Below are positions 1 to 5,047 of a stretch of 7,670 nucleotides of DNA, piece after piece. Origin of the DNA: Prevotellaceae bacterium UBA2718 (GTDB taxonomy: Bacteria > Bacteroidota > Bacteroidia > Bacteroidales > Bacteroidaceae); contig DEKQ01000058.1 in the NCBI GenBank assembly GCA_002353975.1, positions 1 through 7,670 on the forward strand, read 5' to 3'. Position 1 is the stretch's first letter; each line of letters opens with the position of its first letter. The position numbers and the translations under genes are program-made. The notes under the pieces are model-generated. The model saw nothing but the letters and a program-made list of their open reading frames with translations, was not told the DNA's origin and searched no databases.

Positions 1-84
1 GGCGCGAAGGGCGAGGACGTGACATCCAAGTCGCTGCTGAGCAAGATCAAGCTGCAGAAGACTACGGGATTCGTGAAGGCGTAA
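1..84 (+). CDS. HU-like DNA-binding protein, C-terminal end (5' partial)
   Basis: Frame 1 is open from the left edge to a TAA and encodes the last 27 residues of a protein. This tail aligns with the end of the complete HU-like gene that starts at 379. Both share the pattern G-x-K-G-x-D-(V/I)-T-S-K-(S/T)-L-L, then QK, an F and a final KA. It is therefore a tandem paralogue: a nucleoid-type DNA-binding protein of the Bacteroidetes HU-related family, acting in the cytoplasm. The DNA-binding core lies outside the window, so whether the gene is intact cannot be judged. It is followed by a GC-rich hairpin (97-117). Confidence 0.8.
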   Translation, partial: GAKGEDVTSKSLLSKIKLQKTTGFVKA

Positions 85-96
85 CCTCTCCCCTGA

Positions 97-117
97 CCCC
101 TCCCCAAAAGGGAGGGG
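97..117. repeat. GC-rich palindrome after first HU-like gene (copy A)
   Basis: CCCCTCCC at 97-104 pairs perfectly with GGGAGGGG at 110-117 around a five-base loop (CAAAA). It starts 12 bases after the stop codon of the first HU-like gene. No T-tract follows, so it is not a classical intrinsic terminator, though it could protect an mRNA 3' end. It is followed by AACGTGA, and the related hairpin at 880-895 is followed by AAACGTGA, so the two look like members of one repeat family. Confidence 0.6.
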
Positions 118-143
118 AACGTGAACGGAGGACGGACGGAGGG

Positions 144-282
144 TTGAAAGAAATTGGAATAATAAAAATAATAACCATGCGGATGAAGGGAAAAGACAGA
201 AATTATTATAATTAGGATAATTAGCTCGCGCAGTTGGGGCTTTCAGTAACGGAATTATGGTAATTATTCTAATTTCTTTCAA
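144..282. repeat. Long imperfect inverted repeat, 20-bp arms
   Basis: The arm at 144-163 is complementary to 263-282 over 20 bases with a single G156/T270 exception, which would be a G-U wobble in RNA. Inside it, ACCAT (174-178) pairs with ATGGT (257-261), extending the structure past an asymmetric bulge. About 75 bases form the apical region, including a short palindrome at 201-213. No T-tract and no target-site duplication are visible. It could be a structured leader or 3' RNA, a REP-like palindromic element, or a small non-autonomous element. The structure is directly visible; its role is unknown. Confidence 0.65.
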
Positions 283-337
283 AAACCATCCTAATTTCTT
301 TCAAAAAAAAATCCCTCTGAATTTCTTTCAAAAAAAT
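271..337 (+). repeat. Three direct copies of AATTTCTTTCAAAAA
   Basis: Copies of AATTTCTTTC begin at 271, 293 and 320, each followed by a run of five or more A. The first copy is also the right arm of the inverted repeat at 144-282, and the complementary form lies at 146-155. Repeat-to-repeat spacing is 22 and 27 bases. The block ends about 40 bases before the second HU-like start codon, so it lies in that gene's promoter or leader zone. Confidence 0.65.
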
Positions 338-352
338 CAATTATTTTATTAT

Positions 353-360
353 TAACTTTC
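353..360 (+). promoter_or_regulatory. Possible -7 element of the HU-like gene
   Basis: TAACTTTC matches the Bacteroidetes -7 consensus TAnnTTTG at every fixed position but the last. It lies 18 bases before the ATG at 379, which would give a very short leader. I see no clear -33 TTTG partner, and the region is so AT-rich that a chance match is likely. This is a weak call. Confidence 0.2.
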
Positions 361-378
361 TAATTTTTGTTTTTAGTT

Positions 379-795
379 ATGCCAGTATTTATTCAGACTT
401 ACCAGGACAACAGAAAGACCATTGGGACGCATAAGTTCTACGGCAAGGTTATTGAGATGGGCGAGACGCTTGACCTTGAGGCGATGGCCACGCATATCGC
501 TAATCACGGCTCTATCTGGAGCATAGACATCGTGCGCCCCGTGCTGATGAAGATGAAGGATTGTATGCTCGAGATGCTGATGGACTCTAAGCAGGTGAAG
601 CTCAACGGCATCGGCACGTTCCGCATCAATCTCACGTCCACCGGCGCCGAGAGCGAGGATAAGTTTTCCGCCGCCGATAATGTAGTGGGTGCCCACATCC
701 GCTTCCGCCCCGAGGGCTGCAAGGGCAAGGACATCACGTCCAAGACGCTGCTCGCCAACAACTCCGTGCAGAAGGGGAAGTTTAAGAAGGCGTAA
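379..795 (+). CDS. HU-like (HU/IHF-related) DNA-binding protein
   Basis: Encodes 138 aa resembling the HU-related DNA-binding family abundant in Bacteroidetes: a nucleoid protein expected to bind and bend DNA as a dimer in the cytoplasm. Residues 1-30 form the family's N-terminal extension, which includes YQDNRK near residue 8. Residues 31-70 are the helical part. KQVKLNGIGTFRINL (71-85) matches the beta segment with the 'G-x-G-T-F' signature of HU. Residues 90-112, including ENVVGAHIRF-like sequence (NVVGAHIRFRP), would be the DNA-contacting arm region. The tail is lysine-rich (KGKFKKA). I chose the ATG at 379 over an in-frame TTG at 367 because the protein then starts with the family-like MPVFI. 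There is no Shine-Dalgarno site, as usual in this phylum. It is the second of two tandem paralogues. The family is secure; the specific DNA targets are unknown. Confidence 0.85.
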   Translation: MPVFIQTYQDNRKTIGTHKFYGKVIEMGETLDLEAMATHIANHGSIWSIDIVRPVLMKMKDCMLEMLMDSKQVKLNGIGTFRINLTSTGAESEDKFSAADNVVGAHIRFRPEGCKGKDITSKTLLANNSVQKGKFKKA

Positions 796-826
796 AGCCC
801 CCCCTCCGGGGGAATTAAAAATTAAG

Positions 827-844
827 AATTCAAAATTCAAAATT
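827..844. repeat. AATTCAA heptad repeat, short block
   Basis: Two AATTCAA units and a final AATT lie here, preceded by related AATTAAAAATTAAG sequence from 813. The same unit occurs three times at 1828-1852. Such heptad tracts are common between genes in Bacteroidales; I attach no function to this copy. Confidence 0.6.
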
Positions 845-856
845 AAAGTTCCACCC

Positions 857-895
857 GGGGAGGGGAAAGCCCCCTCCGGCTCCCCCAAGGGGGAG
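857..895. repeat. Tandem GC-rich hairpins after the second HU-like gene (copy B)
   Basis: GGAGGGG (859-865) pairs with CCCCTCC (871-877) around a five-base loop. CTCCCCC (880-886) pairs with GGGGGAG (889-895) with only AA between, so the tip must open. A further CCCCC/GGGGG stem lies at 800-804 and 808-812, directly after the HU-like stop codon. The second hairpin is followed by AAACGTGA, as copy A at 97-117 is followed by AACGTGA. This looks like a repeat family placed behind both paralogues. None of these hairpins has a T-tract. Confidence 0.55.
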
Positions 896-941
896 AAACG
901 TGAGATGAGGGGTGAACGTTGTTATACACGAAGAAGATAAC

Positions 942-992
942 TTACTCAACTTTCGCAAGCAAAGCTTGCTAAGGTTGAGTAATGTTTTTTTT
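942..992 (+). terminator. Strong intrinsic terminator, probably bidirectional
   Basis: Bases 942-960 pair with 964-982 in a 19-position stem with one mismatch (C954/T970) and one wobble (T951/G973). The loop is AAA and eight T follow at 985-992, which is a textbook intrinsic terminator for plus-strand transcripts from the HU-like gene. The gene to the right is on the minus strand and ends at 1025. On that strand the same stem is followed by the T-rich TTATCTTCTTC, so it probably also stops readthrough of the amidase operon. Confidence 0.85.
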
Positions 993-1024
993 CATACATC
1001 AAGATTTTTTTGAGTATTATAAAG

Positions 1025-1834
1025 TCAGTCAGCATCCTGAAGTACGGGGAATTTCTTTCTGAAGGCTTGGAGCTTTTCCATGTCCAAACGGCATGAGATG
1101 ATTTCCTGTGTGTTGTCCTGAGCCTGTATGACGGTCTTGCCGTATGCATCGATGACAGCTGTGCCGCCATCGTATTGGCAAGCATCGTCAGAGCCAACAC
1201 GGTTGACTCCGATGACGTAGCATTGGTTCTCTATGGCGCGGGCTTGCAGGAGGATGTCCCATACCCGGCGACGCGATGAAGGCCAATTGGCTACATAGAG
1301 AAGACAGTCGTAGGACGGAACGGCAGACTTGCCCGATAACGTCTGTGGCACGTTGCGGCTGAAGCAGGGGAAACGCAGGTCATAGCATATCTGCAGGCAG
1401 AAGCGCACCCCGCCCCACTCCACTATAGTCCTGTCACTGCCTGGAGTGTAGTTGCGCTGCTCGCCACCGTATGTGAAGAGATGGCGCTTGTCATAGTGCG
1501 TTACGGCACCATCGGGAGTGACGAAGTAGAGACGGTTGTAATAAGCGCCTCCCTCACAGACAGCTACGGAACCGGCAAAGGCAGCACGGTGTTCCCTTGC
1601 CATACGCTGCATCCATGCAAGGCTTTCGCCGTGCTCTTCAGCCACGCCACACGGAGAGGTGACAAATCCCGTGCTCCACATCTCAGGAAGGATATACAGG
1701 GATGTGTCCACACCGTCCTCTCCCGAAGGATGATAAGCGGAGAGCATGTGCTCCACTGCAAGATGATTAGCAGCGGGGCACATGGACAGTATGTCTGTTT
1801 GAAGAAGGTGGAGAGTCAAACGGAATGAATTCAA
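1025..1834 (-). CDS. Nitrilase-superfamily omega-amidase (YafV-like)
   Basis: Encodes 269 aa of the carbon-nitrogen hydrolase fold, closest in motif style to omega-amidases that hydrolyse 2-oxoglutaramate to 2-oxoglutarate and ammonia in the cytoplasm. The catalytic triad is visible: Glu51 in LPEMWSTGF, Lys116 in DKRHLF and Cys150 in QICYDLRFP. The second conserved Glu is Glu125 (GGEQRNYTPG). The block YVANWPSSRR (180-189) followed by QARAIENQCYVIGVNRVG (197-214) is typical of the YafV group. Residues 162-174 look like a loop insertion between FSRN and YDCLLYVANW. There is no ATG before the first beta strand (RLTLHLLQTDI); the only plausible start is TTG at 1834, just after an in-frame TGA at 1838-1840. 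The next Met, residue 18, would delete that strand. The gene lies 68 bases after the aminotransferase, in the same direction, which fits a glutamine transaminase/omega-amidase pair. Substrate assignment is inferred. Confidence 0.8.
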   Translation of the reverse strand: MNSFRLTLHLLQTDILSMCPAANHLAVEHMLSAYHPSGEDGVDTSLYILPEMWSTGFVTSPCGVAEEHGESLAWMQRMAREHRAAFAGSVAVCEGGAYYNRLYFVTPDGAVTHYDKRHLFTYGGEQRNYTPGSDRTIVEWGGVRFCLQICYDLRFPCFSRNVPQTLSGKSAVPSYDCLLYVANWPSSRRRVWDILLQARAIENQCYVIGVNRVGSDDACQYDGGTAVIDAYGKTVIQAQDNTQEIISCRLDMEKLQAFRKKFPVLQDAD

Positions 1835-1852
1835 AATTCAAAATTCAAAATT
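1828..1852. repeat. AATTCAA heptad repeat overlapping the amidase start
   Basis: Three AATTCAA units (1828-1834, 1835-1841, 1842-1848) and a final AATT lie in the gap before the amidase and run into its first codons. Read on the minus strand, the unit is TTGAATT, and the TTG of the last unit is the only available start codon of the amidase. Related AATTCAA units occur at 827-844. Confidence 0.7.
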
Positions 1853-1853
1853 A
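1846..1853 (-). promoter_or_regulatory. Candidate Bacteroidetes -7 promoter element for the amidase
   Basis: On the minus strand this reads TAATTTTG, an exact match to TAnnTTTG. It is formed where the first heptad unit meets the flanking TATAA. Transcription would begin around 1840, only a few bases before the TTG start at 1834, giving a nearly leaderless mRNA. No TTTG is seen about 19-21 bases upstream for the -33 element. The match could be a by-product of the repeat. Confidence 0.3.
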
Positions 1854-1860
1854 TAAAGAG

Positions 1861-1891
1861 GTCGTACCTTTTTTACGCGGGCGAGGACGAC
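1861..1891. other. Weak inverted repeat after the aminotransferase gene
   Basis: GTCGT (1861-1865) pairs with ACGAC (1887-1891), and CC (1867-1868) with GG (1885-1886), leaving a 16-base loop. It sits between the aminotransferase stop and the amidase start. On the minus strand CTCTTTATAATTTT follows, so it might act as a weak terminator or attenuator. The stem is short and the call is tentative. Confidence 0.2.
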
Positions 1892-1902
1892 TACTTAACG
1901 AG

Positions 1903-3207
1903 TTATGCATTCTGCTTCTTGAATGCCTCTATTCTTTCCTTGAACAGCTGTTCCTGTTCGGGCTTGAAGAATGAGGTGCAGATACGCACGCCCTGCTGGG
2001 TGGAGCCCATAGTGTCGAGGGGGAAGACGGCGATGCCGTAGTAGATGAGCTCTCGTGTGAGCTGCAGGCCGGTCATTCCGGGATAGATGACGGTGAAGTA
2101 GAAACCGTCGGCAAGGGGTGACCCCATGTCGTTGTCGTAAACCAGCTGGAAGCCAGCAGCAAGCAGTACGTCCTTCAGGAACTTGGCACGGCGACCGTAT
2201 TCCTTCACATCGTCGAGGAAATTGTATGACCCGTCGCATGCTGCCTCCATGAGTGCAGACATAGCACATTGTACGGAGTGCGTAGTGCCACTGGAGAGGG
2301 TGTACATGAGGCGATTGGTGAAGAAGTCACCGAATGTGGCAACGCCGAATTTCTCCTTCAGGGGTGCGTACTCCCTGTGGTAGAGCTTGTTGCTGATGCA
2401 TGTGACGCCGATGCGCTGACCCGCGTATGAGAATGCCTTGGAGCCGCTGATCCAGAGGACGTAGTTGTCCGTGTAGCGGGCAACGGTAGCCTGATAAGGT
2501 GCCTGGAACGGATGTGAGAGGTCGCGGCGGAAGTCCATAGCGAAGTATGCCAGGTCTTCAAGCACTATTACGTCATACTTCGTAGCCAACTCACCAATAC
2601 CCTGCAGCTCTTCTTCGGTGAAGCATACCCATGACGGGTTGTTAGGGTTGGAATAGACGATGCTGCTGATGTTGCCGGCAGAAAGGATTTCCTCAAGCTT
2701 TTCTATGAGTTTCTGTCCGCGATAGTCGTAGATGTCGAGAGCCTGATGCTTCAGTCCTATGACATCGCACTGGGTTGTCTGCACGGGGAAGCCTGGCTGG
2801 ATGAGCAGGACGGTGTCTTTCGCTATAGCATGACGAATAGCGGTGAACGTGGCGAAGGTGCCCTGCATGGAACCCGTAGTGGGTATGCAGCAGAGAGGGT
2901 CGATGTCAACGCCGATGAACGCCTTGACAAACTGACTCGCAGCATTCTTGATGCGTGGGATGCCACCGTTTGGCGGATACTGCGTGGCAGCGCCATTGGC
3001 GAGTGCCTCGGCCTCGGCACGAAGCGCTATCTCTGACGGCTGGAGGCCAGGCACGCCCATCTCAAGGTGTATGACGGGCTCACCGGTCTTTTCTTCAAGT
3101 GTACGTGAAAGTGTCTGCAGGTCACGGATGGTGGCCTGTGAAAAGTCACCGAGGGACATCTCGTCGATGACCTCGGTGACTGTCTTGTTGTCTAATGGAG
3201 TTGTCAT
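1903..3207 (-). CDS. PLP-dependent class I/II aminotransferase
   Basis: Encodes 434 aa of the fold-type I aminotransferase family, cytoplasmic and PLP-dependent. The Schiff-base lysine is Lys257 in SGSKAFSYAGQRIG. Other cofactor and substrate residues are Asn190 in YSNPNNPSW, Asp218 and Tyr221 in VLEDLAYF, and Arg408 in GVRIC, which should bind the substrate alpha-carboxylate. The glycine-rich N-terminal region has HLEMGVPGLQPS (47-58) and QYPPNGGIP (76-84), and TTGSMQGTF (110-118) replaces the usual phosphate-contact segment. The length is slightly above the usual 390-400 aa because of a longer N-terminus (residues 1-45). ATG at 3207 is the natural start. It lies 57 bases after the phenylacetate-CoA ligase and before an omega-amidase. 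This context suggests transamination of an aryl or other hydrophobic 2-oxo acid, possibly with glutamine as donor. Substrate specificity cannot be read from the sequence. Confidence 0.85.
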   Translation of the reverse strand: MTTPLDNKTVTEVIDEMSLGDFSQATIRDLQTLSRTLEEKTGEPVIHLEMGVPGLQPSEIALRAEAEALANGAATQYPPNGGIPRIKNAASQFVKAFIGVDIDPLCCIPTTGSMQGTFATFTAIRHAIAKDTVLLIQPGFPVQTTQCDVIGLKHQALDIYDYRGQKLIEKLEEILSAGNISSIVYSNPNNPSWVCFTEEELQGIGELATKYDVIVLEDLAYFAMDFRRDLSHPFQAPYQATVARYTDNYVLWISGSKAFSYAGQRIGVTCISNKLYHREYAPLKEKFGVATFGDFFTNRLMYTLSSGTTHSVQCAMSALMEAACDGSYNFLDDVKEYGRRAKFLKDVLLAAGFQLVYDNDMGSPLADGFYFTVIYPGMTGLQLTRELIYYGIAVFPLDTMGSTQQGVRICTSFFKPEQEQLFKERIEAFKKQNA

Positions 3208-3230
3208 ATTTTGGTATCTTCAAGTTTATG

Positions 3231-3249
3231 AAGGAGTCCTTAACTCCTT
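3231..3249. other. Small hairpin between paaK and aminotransferase genes
   Basis: AAGGAGT (3231-3237) pairs perfectly with ACTCCTT (3243-3249) around a five-base loop. It lies in the 57-base gap, 16 bases after the paaK stop codon in the direction of transcription. No T-tract follows on the minus strand, so termination is unlikely; it could be an mRNA processing or stability element. The seven-base stem is modest. Confidence 0.3.
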
Positions 3250-3264
3250 ATCTACTTTAGAAAG

Positions 3265-4581
3265 TTATTTCCAGTCTTTCAAGAGTGTTCTCTTGTCAAG
3301 CACGTGCTTAGCCTTGCCGGTAGAACGCTCGATGTTGCCAGGCTCCTTGATGTGTATGTTTGGCTTGATGCCAACGAGGGAGACGATACGGTCGTAGAGC
3401 GGCTTGATGAAAGGCATCTGCTTTGCCGGGTTTGGAGAGAAGTACTCCGCACGCAGCTCAACATCGAGGTCGAAGGTGTCTTCGTTGTTCTTACGGTCAA
3501 CGGTAATGAAGTATTGCGGTGTGAAGACAGGGAACTCTGTCAGTACGGTCTCTATCTGAGATGGGAATACGTTGACGCCACGGATGATGAGCATATCATC
3601 GCTACGTCCGAGAATCTTTCCGAGACGAACCGTAGTACGTCCGCATTCGCACTTGTCGTAAATGAGGTGTGTGAGGTCACGGGTACGATAGCGCAGGATA
3701 GGCATAGCCTCCTTGCACAGCGAGGTGAACACGAGCTCGCCCTCTTCGCCCGGCGCTACGGGTTCCAATGTCTCGGGGTTAATGATTTCCGGGAAGAACA
3801 TATCCTCGGCTACGTGAGTACCGTTTTGATACTGACACTCACCGCCGACACCGGGGCCGCACATCTCCGTCAATCCGTAGATGTCGAGAGCCTTGATGTG
3901 TAGTTTCTTCTCCAACTCGCGGCGGATGCCCCATGTCCAAGGCTCTGCTCCGAAGAATCCGACTCTGAGTTTCAGATCCTCTGCTTTGACATTAGTGCTT
4001 TTCTCTATCACCTCTGCCAAATGGAGGGCATACGAAGGTGTACAGCAAATGGCTGTAGTACCAAAGTCTTTCATTAACATAATCTGCTTCTCAGAGTTAC
4101 CCGCAGAGATAGGCAGCTGTACAGCTCCGCGTGCGAGAACTCCATCGTGGGCACCCAAACCGCCTGTGAACAGTCCATATCCGTAAGCCACCTGAACGAT
4201 GTCGCCGGGACCTACATCACCCACAGCCAGCACGCGTGCTACGCACTCTGCCCACATCTCAAGGTCGTGCTTGGTGTAGGTGCCTACGACGGGCTTACCC
4301 GTAGTACCAGAAGAGGCATGGATGCGAACAATTTCACTCTGAGGCACGGCCTGCAGGCCGAAGGGGTACTCATCACGAAGGTCGTGCTTGGTGGTAAACG
4401 GCAACTTTGTGATATCGTCTATGCCACGTATATCTTCAGGCTTGACGCCCATCTCGTCCATCTTCCTGCGATAGAACGGAACTTTCTCATAACATGTCTT
4501 GACTGTCTTGACAAGACGCTCACTCTGTAATTTTCTCATGGAGGCACGATCCATGCACTCCATTTCGCGGTTAAGAATCAT
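3265..4581 (-). CDS. paaK: Phenylacetate-CoA ligase (AMP-forming), PaaK family
   Basis: Encodes 438 aa, the usual PaaK length. The enzyme joins an arylacetate to CoA with ATP going to AMP and PPi, in the cytoplasm. Adenylate-forming motifs appear in order: the P-loop SSGTTGKP (90-97), YGYGLFTGG (134-141 region), FFGAEPWT (209-216), YGLTEMCGPG (235-244), RYRTRDLT (297-304), RSDDMLIIRGVNVFPSQIE (326-344) and the C-terminal STGKAKHV (420-427). Lys423 is the likely catalytic lysine of the A10 motif. Cysteines at 241, 249, 311 and 313 (CxCG) could form a metal site. ATG at 4581 gives the family-like start with EMECMDRASMRKLQSERL. It lies 39 bases after the thioesterase gene and before the aminotransferase. 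In Bacteroidetes such ligases often pair with indolepyruvate oxidoreductase in arylacetate metabolism. Relatives are sometimes labelled coenzyme F390 synthetase, a less likely role here. The exact acid is unproven. Confidence 0.88.
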   Translation of the reverse strand: MILNREMECMDRASMRKLQSERLVKTVKTCYEKVPFYRRKMDEMGVKPEDIRGIDDITKLPFTTKHDLRDEYPFGLQAVPQSEIVRIHASSGTTGKPVVGTYTKHDLEMWAECVARVLAVGDVGPGDIVQVAYGYGLFTGGLGAHDGVLARGAVQLPISAGNSEKQIMLMKDFGTTAICCTPSYALHLAEVIEKSTNVKAEDLKLRVGFFGAEPWTWGIRRELEKKLHIKALDIYGLTEMCGPGVGGECQYQNGTHVAEDMFFPEIINPETLEPVAPGEEGELVFTSLCKEAMPILRYRTRDLTHLIYDKCECGRTTVRLGKILGRSDDMLIIRGVNVFPSQIETVLTEFPVFTPQYFITVDRKNNEDTFDLDVELRAEYFSPNPAKQMPFIKPLYDRIVSLVGIKPNIHIKEPGNIERSTGKAKHVLDKRTLLKDWK

Positions 4582-4585
4582 ATTT

Positions 4586-4616
4586 TAAGAATTAGAAATT
4601 TAGAAATTATGAATTT
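4586..4616. repeat. Degenerate AT-rich octamer repeat before paaK
   Basis: ATTAGAAA, TTTAGAAA and TTATGAAT follow one another from 4591 to 4614, an imperfect period-8 tract filling most of the 39-base gap between the thioesterase and paaK. It resembles the AT-rich short tandem tracts at 827-844 and 1828-1852 in kind but not in unit length. It may just be an unstructured AT-rich translation leader. Confidence 0.35.
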
Positions 4617-4620
4617 ACAA

Positions 4621-5034
4621 TCACATCAGGCTATCAAAAGGGAACAGTTCTTTTTTGCGATAAGCCGACCCCGTGACGATGCAAAGCAGCTCGTTATTCT
4701 GATTGGTGACACGCGTCTCGCAGAATGGCATCCTATGATGGTTATACACCTCTATGGTCTCTGCCGTCAGCGTGTCTCCAAGCCTTGCGGACTTGAGGAA
4801 TGTGATGCTGTTCTGAATGCCAACAGTCACAGGTCCGTGCGAATTGGTAACAGCGGCGAAAGTGATGTCAGCCAGCGTGAAATAGACACCGCCCTGACAC
4901 ACGCCTGCAGCATTAAGATGACGTTCCTCGACAGTCAGTTCTGCACACGCCTTGCCTTCTTCAATCGTTGTCAGCCGTGCTCCGATGCCAGAGGCAAAGT
5001 GGTCGCCGTCAGTCAAAATTTCTTTCAGTGTCAT
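4621..5034 (-). CDS. PaaI-type hotdog-fold thioesterase
   Basis: Encodes 137 aa, the usual size of a PaaI-type hotdog thioesterase. Such proteins work as tetramers in the cytoplasm and hydrolyse aryl-CoA or other acyl-CoA thioesters to the free acid and CoA. The core segment RHLNAAGVCQGGVYFTLADITFAA (39-61 region) holds the family pattern: Asn41, Gly48-Gly49 at the start of the central helix, and Asp56 as the likely catalytic acid. The common HGG is QGG here (Gln47). Residues 71-125 form the remaining beta strands. ATG at 5034 is used; the symporter stop codon lies 13 bases upstream, so the two genes are probably co-transcribed. Next to a PaaK ligase, the likely role is to release CoA trapped in arylacetyl-CoA or derivatives. 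General acyl-CoA housekeeping is an alternative. Confidence 0.8.
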   Translation of the reverse strand: MTLKEILTDGDHFASGIGARLTTIEEGKACAELTVEERHLNAAGVCQGGVYFTLADITFAAVTNSHGPVTVGIQNSITFLKSARLGDTLTAETIEVYNHHRMPFCETRVTNQNNELLCIVTGSAYRKKELFPFDSLM

Positions 5035-5047
5035 TACACATTAAAGA

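Larger units (their letters stand above)
85..378. other. Repeat-rich intergenic spacer between the two HU-like genes
   Basis: These 294 bases hold no convincing ORF. They contain a GC hairpin just after the first HU-like gene (97-117), a long imperfect inverted repeat (144-282), three direct copies of AATTTCTTTC (271-280, 293-302, 320-329) and an AT-rich leader running up to the second HU-like gene. A small internal direct repeat, ATAATTAG, occurs at 208-215 and 217-224. The spacer is sharply AT-rich from 144 on, except for a patch near 226-240. Confidence 0.7.
796..1024. other. Spacer between convergent genes: hairpin cluster and terminator
   Basis: This 229-base region has no supported gene. 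It holds three GC-rich hairpins (800-812, 859-877, 880-895), a short AATTCAA heptad block (827-844) and the strong stem-loop with T-tract at 942-992. The remainder up to 1024 is AT-rich DNA just past the 3' end of the minus-strand amidase gene. Confidence 0.7.

Noticed and set aside
144..282. Classical MITE or insertion sequence
   Set aside because: No target-site duplication is visible at the ends and no transposase remnant is present, so only a neutral inverted-repeat label is given.
271..329. Three spaced direct repeats resembling a short CRISPR array
   Set aside because: The conserved unit is about 10-15 bases of simple sequence, the gaps are AT-rich and only 7-12 bases after the A-tracts, and no cas gene is present.
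367..378. TTG start for the HU-like gene, four codons upstream
   Set aside because: The ATG at 379 gives the family-like N-terminus MPVFI; the extra residues MFLV come from the T-rich leader.
373..888. 171-codon minus-strand reading frame opposite the HU-like gene
   Set aside because: It is antisense to a recognisable gene, low in complexity and built partly from GC-hairpin sequence.
689..940. Plus-strand frame overlapping the HU-like 3' end
   Set aside because: Its product is Arg/Pro-rich translation of the other frame and of the hairpin cluster, with no family resemblance.
3304..3903. 199-codon plus-strand frame inside paaK
   Set aside because: It is complementary to conserved PaaK motifs and has no recognisable domain; it is a shadow of a codon-biased gene.
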